64,000 bases of DNA from Amorphochlora amoebiformis (Eukaryota; Cercozoa; Chlorarachniophyceae): NCBI GenBank assembly GCA_054601695.1, contig BAAHQB010000020.1, forward strand, positions 620,001 to 684,000, written 5' to 3'. Shown here piece after piece: positions 31,289 through 64,000 of the stretch. The translations under genes and the position numbers were made by a program. Every line of letters starts with the position of its first letter. Position 1 is the first letter of the stretch. The notes under the pieces were generated by a model. That model had not been told where the DNA came from, ran no database searches, and saw only the letters and a program-made list of their open reading frames with translations.

Positions 31289-31831
31289 AGGGCTACAGGC
31301 GTCGCAAAAACTTGGCAAAAAGGGGTCGAAATTTTTTGTGCCGTCAAAATATTGGCAGCACATTTCGATTTTCAGAGCATTTGCCGCTCTCGGTTCCAAC
31401 TCTCCCGTCGTACAGAGCCAACAAGGGCCTTCGGGATTCTTTAGAGGCTTCAGGATCATGAAGGAGATCGCAGCTTGGTTGTTCAGGTGTTCCTACCGGG
31501 CGACGGCGGCGGCCAGCATCCTGCCGGGCCTGCCAGGCTCAATTCCTCTTCGTCGGCCTTATTCAAAATCGCCCAAACCTATCCGAAACGCCCAAGGTTA
31601 GAAAGACATCAAGAGGGATCTTTAAATAATATTGGAGAACTTTTCGAAAAATTCTTTAATTCTTCGGTTCACTTACATTCCGTGACGTCGCGCTGGTGCA
31701 TAAGGCCACAAGACAACATCGATCGAAGTTGCAGCCTATACTATTTCTGTCGAAAATACGATCAGTATGCGCTTCTTTAAAACAAATTGTCTCTTGATTG
31801 ACTCACACCCCATGCTTGTGTTTGTGGACAG

Positions 31832-36744
<4,913 letters not shown>

Positions 36745-36913
36745 CAATCTTGTCTTACCATGCGTTTAACATGCGCCTAGACCTATGCCAAGATGGTTTC
36801 TAGAACTTCTAGAGCTAGCCTACTGAGAAGATTTAATTAATATAGACTGCTAACTCTATTAACTACATGTAGTACCTAGAGTATTGTTATCATACGTTAG
36901 CTTTCTAGGCTCT

Positions 36914-37784
36914 AGAAACTTCAGGTCAGTTTCATACATAAAGAATGTGGATACAAATTGTCACGGTATGGCCTAAGTAAGTACTCGTGCAGTACGTACG
37001 TAGTACATCATACAAAAATGATCTACTAGATCGATACGTACGTACTGTACTGTAGTCTGTAGTAGACTCTGTACATAGTATTAGATACAATCGATGCGTA
37101 CTGGACGTACGTACGCACGCACGTGTGTATACATGTATACGCAGATATGTCATAGTGCGCATTCATGCGTTTGTACACGTTGTGACTAACATATTTCGGG
37201 CTTATCATTAGAAGTTAAACAGTGATGTTTTTATCCACTTGAGTCCATGCAAAGTTCTTAAATCAGAAACTTCAGGTCAGTTTCAAGCACAAAGAATGTG
37301 GATACATGTAAGTTGTAGTATGAGCCTCAAGAAATTGTCACGGTATGGCCTAACAAAAATGATCTACAAGGTCGATACGTACGTACAAAACATAGTATTA
37401 GACTATCCATGCGTACTGGACGTACGTACGCACGCACGTCTGTAATACTGTGTATACATGTACAAGATGTATACGCAGATATGTCAAAGTGCGCATCTTG
37501 ATGTCCAGACTAGTCAGACTTTATCTAGTCGGTATATGCGTCCAGTCTCGCCAGGAATTTCTGGAGTCTATCTACGTCGAAATCATCATACTAGCTACTA
37601 GTATGCAAATAATGGTCTAGATTGTGTACAGTCACGTACTAGTTACTATTGCACTAATGCAATATTTTGGATTATGCGCATTCATACGTTTGTACACGTT
37701 GTGACTAACATATTTCGGGTTTATCATTAGAAGTTAAACAGTGATGTTTTTATCCGCTTGAGTCCATGCAAAGTTCTTAAATCT
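36914..37784 (+). repeat. Tandem duplication, copies 36914-37264 and 37265-37784
   Basis: Both copies start AGAAACTTCAGGTCAGTTTC and end near GAGTCCATGCAAAGTTCTTA. In order they share AAGAATGTGGATACA, TTGTCACGGTATGGCC, CGATACGTACGTAC, ACTGGACGTACGTACGCACG, ATACGCAGATATGTCA and ATTAGAAGTTAAACAGTGAT. The second copy is longer because of the 178-base insertion at 37497. ACGTACGT palindromes are unusually dense. Confidence 0.85.
37497..37674 (+). mobile_element. 178-base insertion flanked by a 7-base target-site duplication
   Basis: Only the second copy of the surrounding tandem duplication carries this segment. It is bounded by TGCGCAT at 37490-37496 and again at 37675-37681, where the first copy has a single TGCGCAT. 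The insert is rich in CTAG and lacks obvious terminal inverted repeats. The pattern fits insertion of a short mobile element after the duplication. Confidence 0.65.
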
Positions 37785-38004
37785 ATATTTCGAGGCTATT
37801 TTCAACTCGACGTTATATAGGTATAAGCCTTATGGTTCGATCCTAATCGAAAACACGACCTTAGGATAATAAGATACCAGCTTGTGGACAGCCTAAAAAC
37901 TAGCCCTGATAAATTAGATGTTCGATCTCGAAGGCCAGTTTGAGTACAAGTCTCCCTGTAGTCGCGGAAGCAGCTGTGACATTTTGTTTACATGTATATA
38001 TATA

Positions 38005-38035
<31 letters not shown>

Positions 38036-38113
38036 CTGTATTCAAATGTACATATCTATACATACATCCATCGATATAGAAATATATATGTAAATATATA
38101 TACATATACATTT

Positions 38114-38161
<48 letters not shown>

Positions 38162-38208
38162 TGTATATATATATATATATGTATATATATACATGTTTTA
38201 ATAACATA

Positions 38209-38274
<66 letters not shown>

Positions 38275-38385
38275 TGTATATGTATACGTATGTACATAGA
38301 TACATATATGTATAATTACATGTTGGTGTGTGTGTATGGTGTATTCTATAAATTTCTGCATAAATGTATTTATATATGACATATA

Positions 38386-38436
<51 letters not shown>

Positions 38437-38837
38437 GTGTGTGCATGTGTTTGTACAACATTGTACGTATCATACACACCTAAATAATATATATTGTATT
38501 TTACGTACATATATGTATTTAATATGTATATATATATATTATTTAAAGATGTTATATATTATATATATATATATATACACATATATATATATATATATAT
38601 GTATAAAGATGTATGCCTCATATGTAGATATGGCTACACAGGTATTTTGTAAATGCCATATGGATATGAGTATCTAGTATTGGAATATATTGCCATATAA
38701 TTTGTGTTATTACCGCAAGAGCTAGGTAGGACAAGAAGCGATATACAACGCACAATGCGACAGTAACCTAAGTATTTTGACTCTATATCTGTCATATCTA
38801 CTTACATAATGTAAATACCATATATCAATATAATTGT

Positions 38838-38877
<40 letters not shown>

Positions 38878-38878
<1 letters not shown>

Positions 38879-39290
38879 CTCTCTCTCAAGCTCTCTTTCT
38901 CTCTCTCTTTCTCTCTCTCTTTCTTTCTCTTTCTCTCTCTCTCTTTCTCTCTTTCTCTCTCTCTTTCTCTTTCTTTCTCTCCTTTTCTCTCTCTCTCTAT
39001 GAATGTTTTCTCTATCTCTCTCTTTCTCTGTATGTCTTTCTCTCTCTTTCTCTCTCTTCCCCTCTATCTCTCTTTCTCTCTCTCTTCTCTCTCTTTTTTT
39101 CTTTGTATCTCCAACTCTCTCTGTATCTCTCTCTTTCTATCTATCTATGTCTTTCCTTCTATCTCTCTCTTTCTCTCTCCCTTATTCTCTTTCTTTGTAT
39201 ATCTCTCTTTCTCTCTATCTGTCTTTTTCTGTCTATCTCTCTTTTTCCCTCTATTTCTCTTTCTCTCTTTCTCTGTATGTACATGTAGTT
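38878..39290 (+). repeat. 400-base CT-rich pyrimidine tract just 3' of gene 4
   Basis: Nearly pure C and T (CTCTCTTTCTCT-like) on the + strand, ending about 50 bases beyond the gene 4 stop codon at 39342. On the transcribed strand of gene 4 it is a GA tract in the 3' UTR or flank. Long mirror-symmetric polypurine tracts of this kind can form triplex DNA. Open frames of Ser-Leu-Phe in it are artefacts. Confidence 0.9.
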
Positions 39291-39341
39291 TCTATACATG
39301 TATGTATATACTTCTATATATACCTGTTGTAATACGCATAT

Positions 39342-63678
<24,337 letters not shown>

Positions 63679-63819
63679 CTGTGGTCATGTCAATAGGTAT
63701 ACATCTACATATATGGAAATTGAGTTTTACTTACATAAATCTACATGAATATATATAGTTATATGGTCATGTCAATATGTACACATCTACCTATGGCGTA
63801 GAGTTGTACTTCTATAGAA

Positions 63820-63853
<34 letters not shown>

Positions 63854-63856
63854 TAA

Positions 63857-63892
<36 letters not shown>

Positions 63893-63945
63893 GTATGTAT
63901 ATGTATATATATGTGTGTCTCTGTGTGTTTGAGTGTAGATTATAC

Positions 63946-63999
<54 letters not shown>

Positions 64000-64000
64000 A
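63679..64000. other. Intron of gene 4 running off the window
   Basis: AT-rich with TA tracts. A block GGTCATGTCAATA(G/T)GTA(T/C)ACATCTAC occurs at about 63681 and 63767. A possible small exon near 63795-63815 on the minus strand has splice-like ends, but its phase does not match the exon at 63678, so I did not call it. The first nucleotide-binding domain should lie beyond 64000. Confidence 0.4.

Larger units (their letters stand above)
36745..39341. other. Convergent intergenic region between genes 3 and 4
   Basis: The 2.6 kb between the stop codons holds a CTAG-rich stretch (36780-36915), a tandem duplication (36914-37784), AT-rich DNA with TA tracts (about 37990-38870) and a long CT tract (38878-39290). 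I see no exon-like segment with splice sites. Confidence 0.6.

Noticed and set aside
31173-31780. Two + strand ORFs of 142 and 101 residues
   Set aside because: They overlap minus-strand exons of gene 2 that show linked phases and a strong GTAAGTG donor. No similarity or splice support on the + strand.

Overview
The window is nuclear DNA of an intron-rich, probably unicellular eukaryote that I cannot place to genus. Genes are cut into many small exons (about 30 to 250 bases) with canonical GT-AG introns. Almost every intron is filled with (TA)n microsatellite, and shorter tracts resemble the telomere repeat CCCTAA/TTAGGG. There are no bacterial features: no Shine-Dalgarno sites, operons or long ORFs. 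Nearly all long ORFs here are artefacts of (TA)n repeats reading as Tyr-Ile. I rebuilt genes by hand, joining exons only where splice sites, reading phase and protein similarity agreed. Four protein genes emerge.

Gene 1 (+, about 400-16857, 5' end outside the window) encodes at least 948 residues of low-complexity, charged, Ser/Lys/Arg-rich protein of unknown function. It has internal peptide repeats and a duplicated exon pair. Gene 2 (-, about 32204-17383) ends tail to tail with gene 1. It encodes a MyTH4-FERM protein with a Cys-rich N-terminal region and no motor domain in the stretch traced. Gene 3 (+, 31832-36744) encodes a MADS-box transcription factor with features of both MEF2 and SRF. 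Its MADS exons lie inside the proposed 5' part of gene 2 on the other strand. Gene 4 (-, 63678-39342, 5' end outside the window) encodes most of a full-size ABCG/PDR-type transporter: first membrane domain, linker, complete second nucleotide-binding domain and second membrane domain. The reading phase carries through nearly all of the roughly 40 exons. Two short exons near its 3' end are unresolved.

Layout: 1-400 nothing recognised; 400-16857 gene 1; 16858-17382 short convergent intergenic; 17383-32204 gene 2; 31832-36744 gene 3; 36745-39341 convergent intergenic with a tandem duplication, an inserted 178-base segment and a 400-base pyrimidine tract; 39342 to the right edge, gene 4. The genes do not form an obvious pathway.

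The repeat content is the other main feature. It includes a 24-base hairpin-forming satellite, a TACCGGG satellite, a long inverted repeat, two short elements inserted in TA tracts, a dispersed element present in opposite orientations at 4.9 kb and 62.8 kb, and several recent local duplications. One of these duplicated a 78-base exon of the transporter without changing its amino acids.
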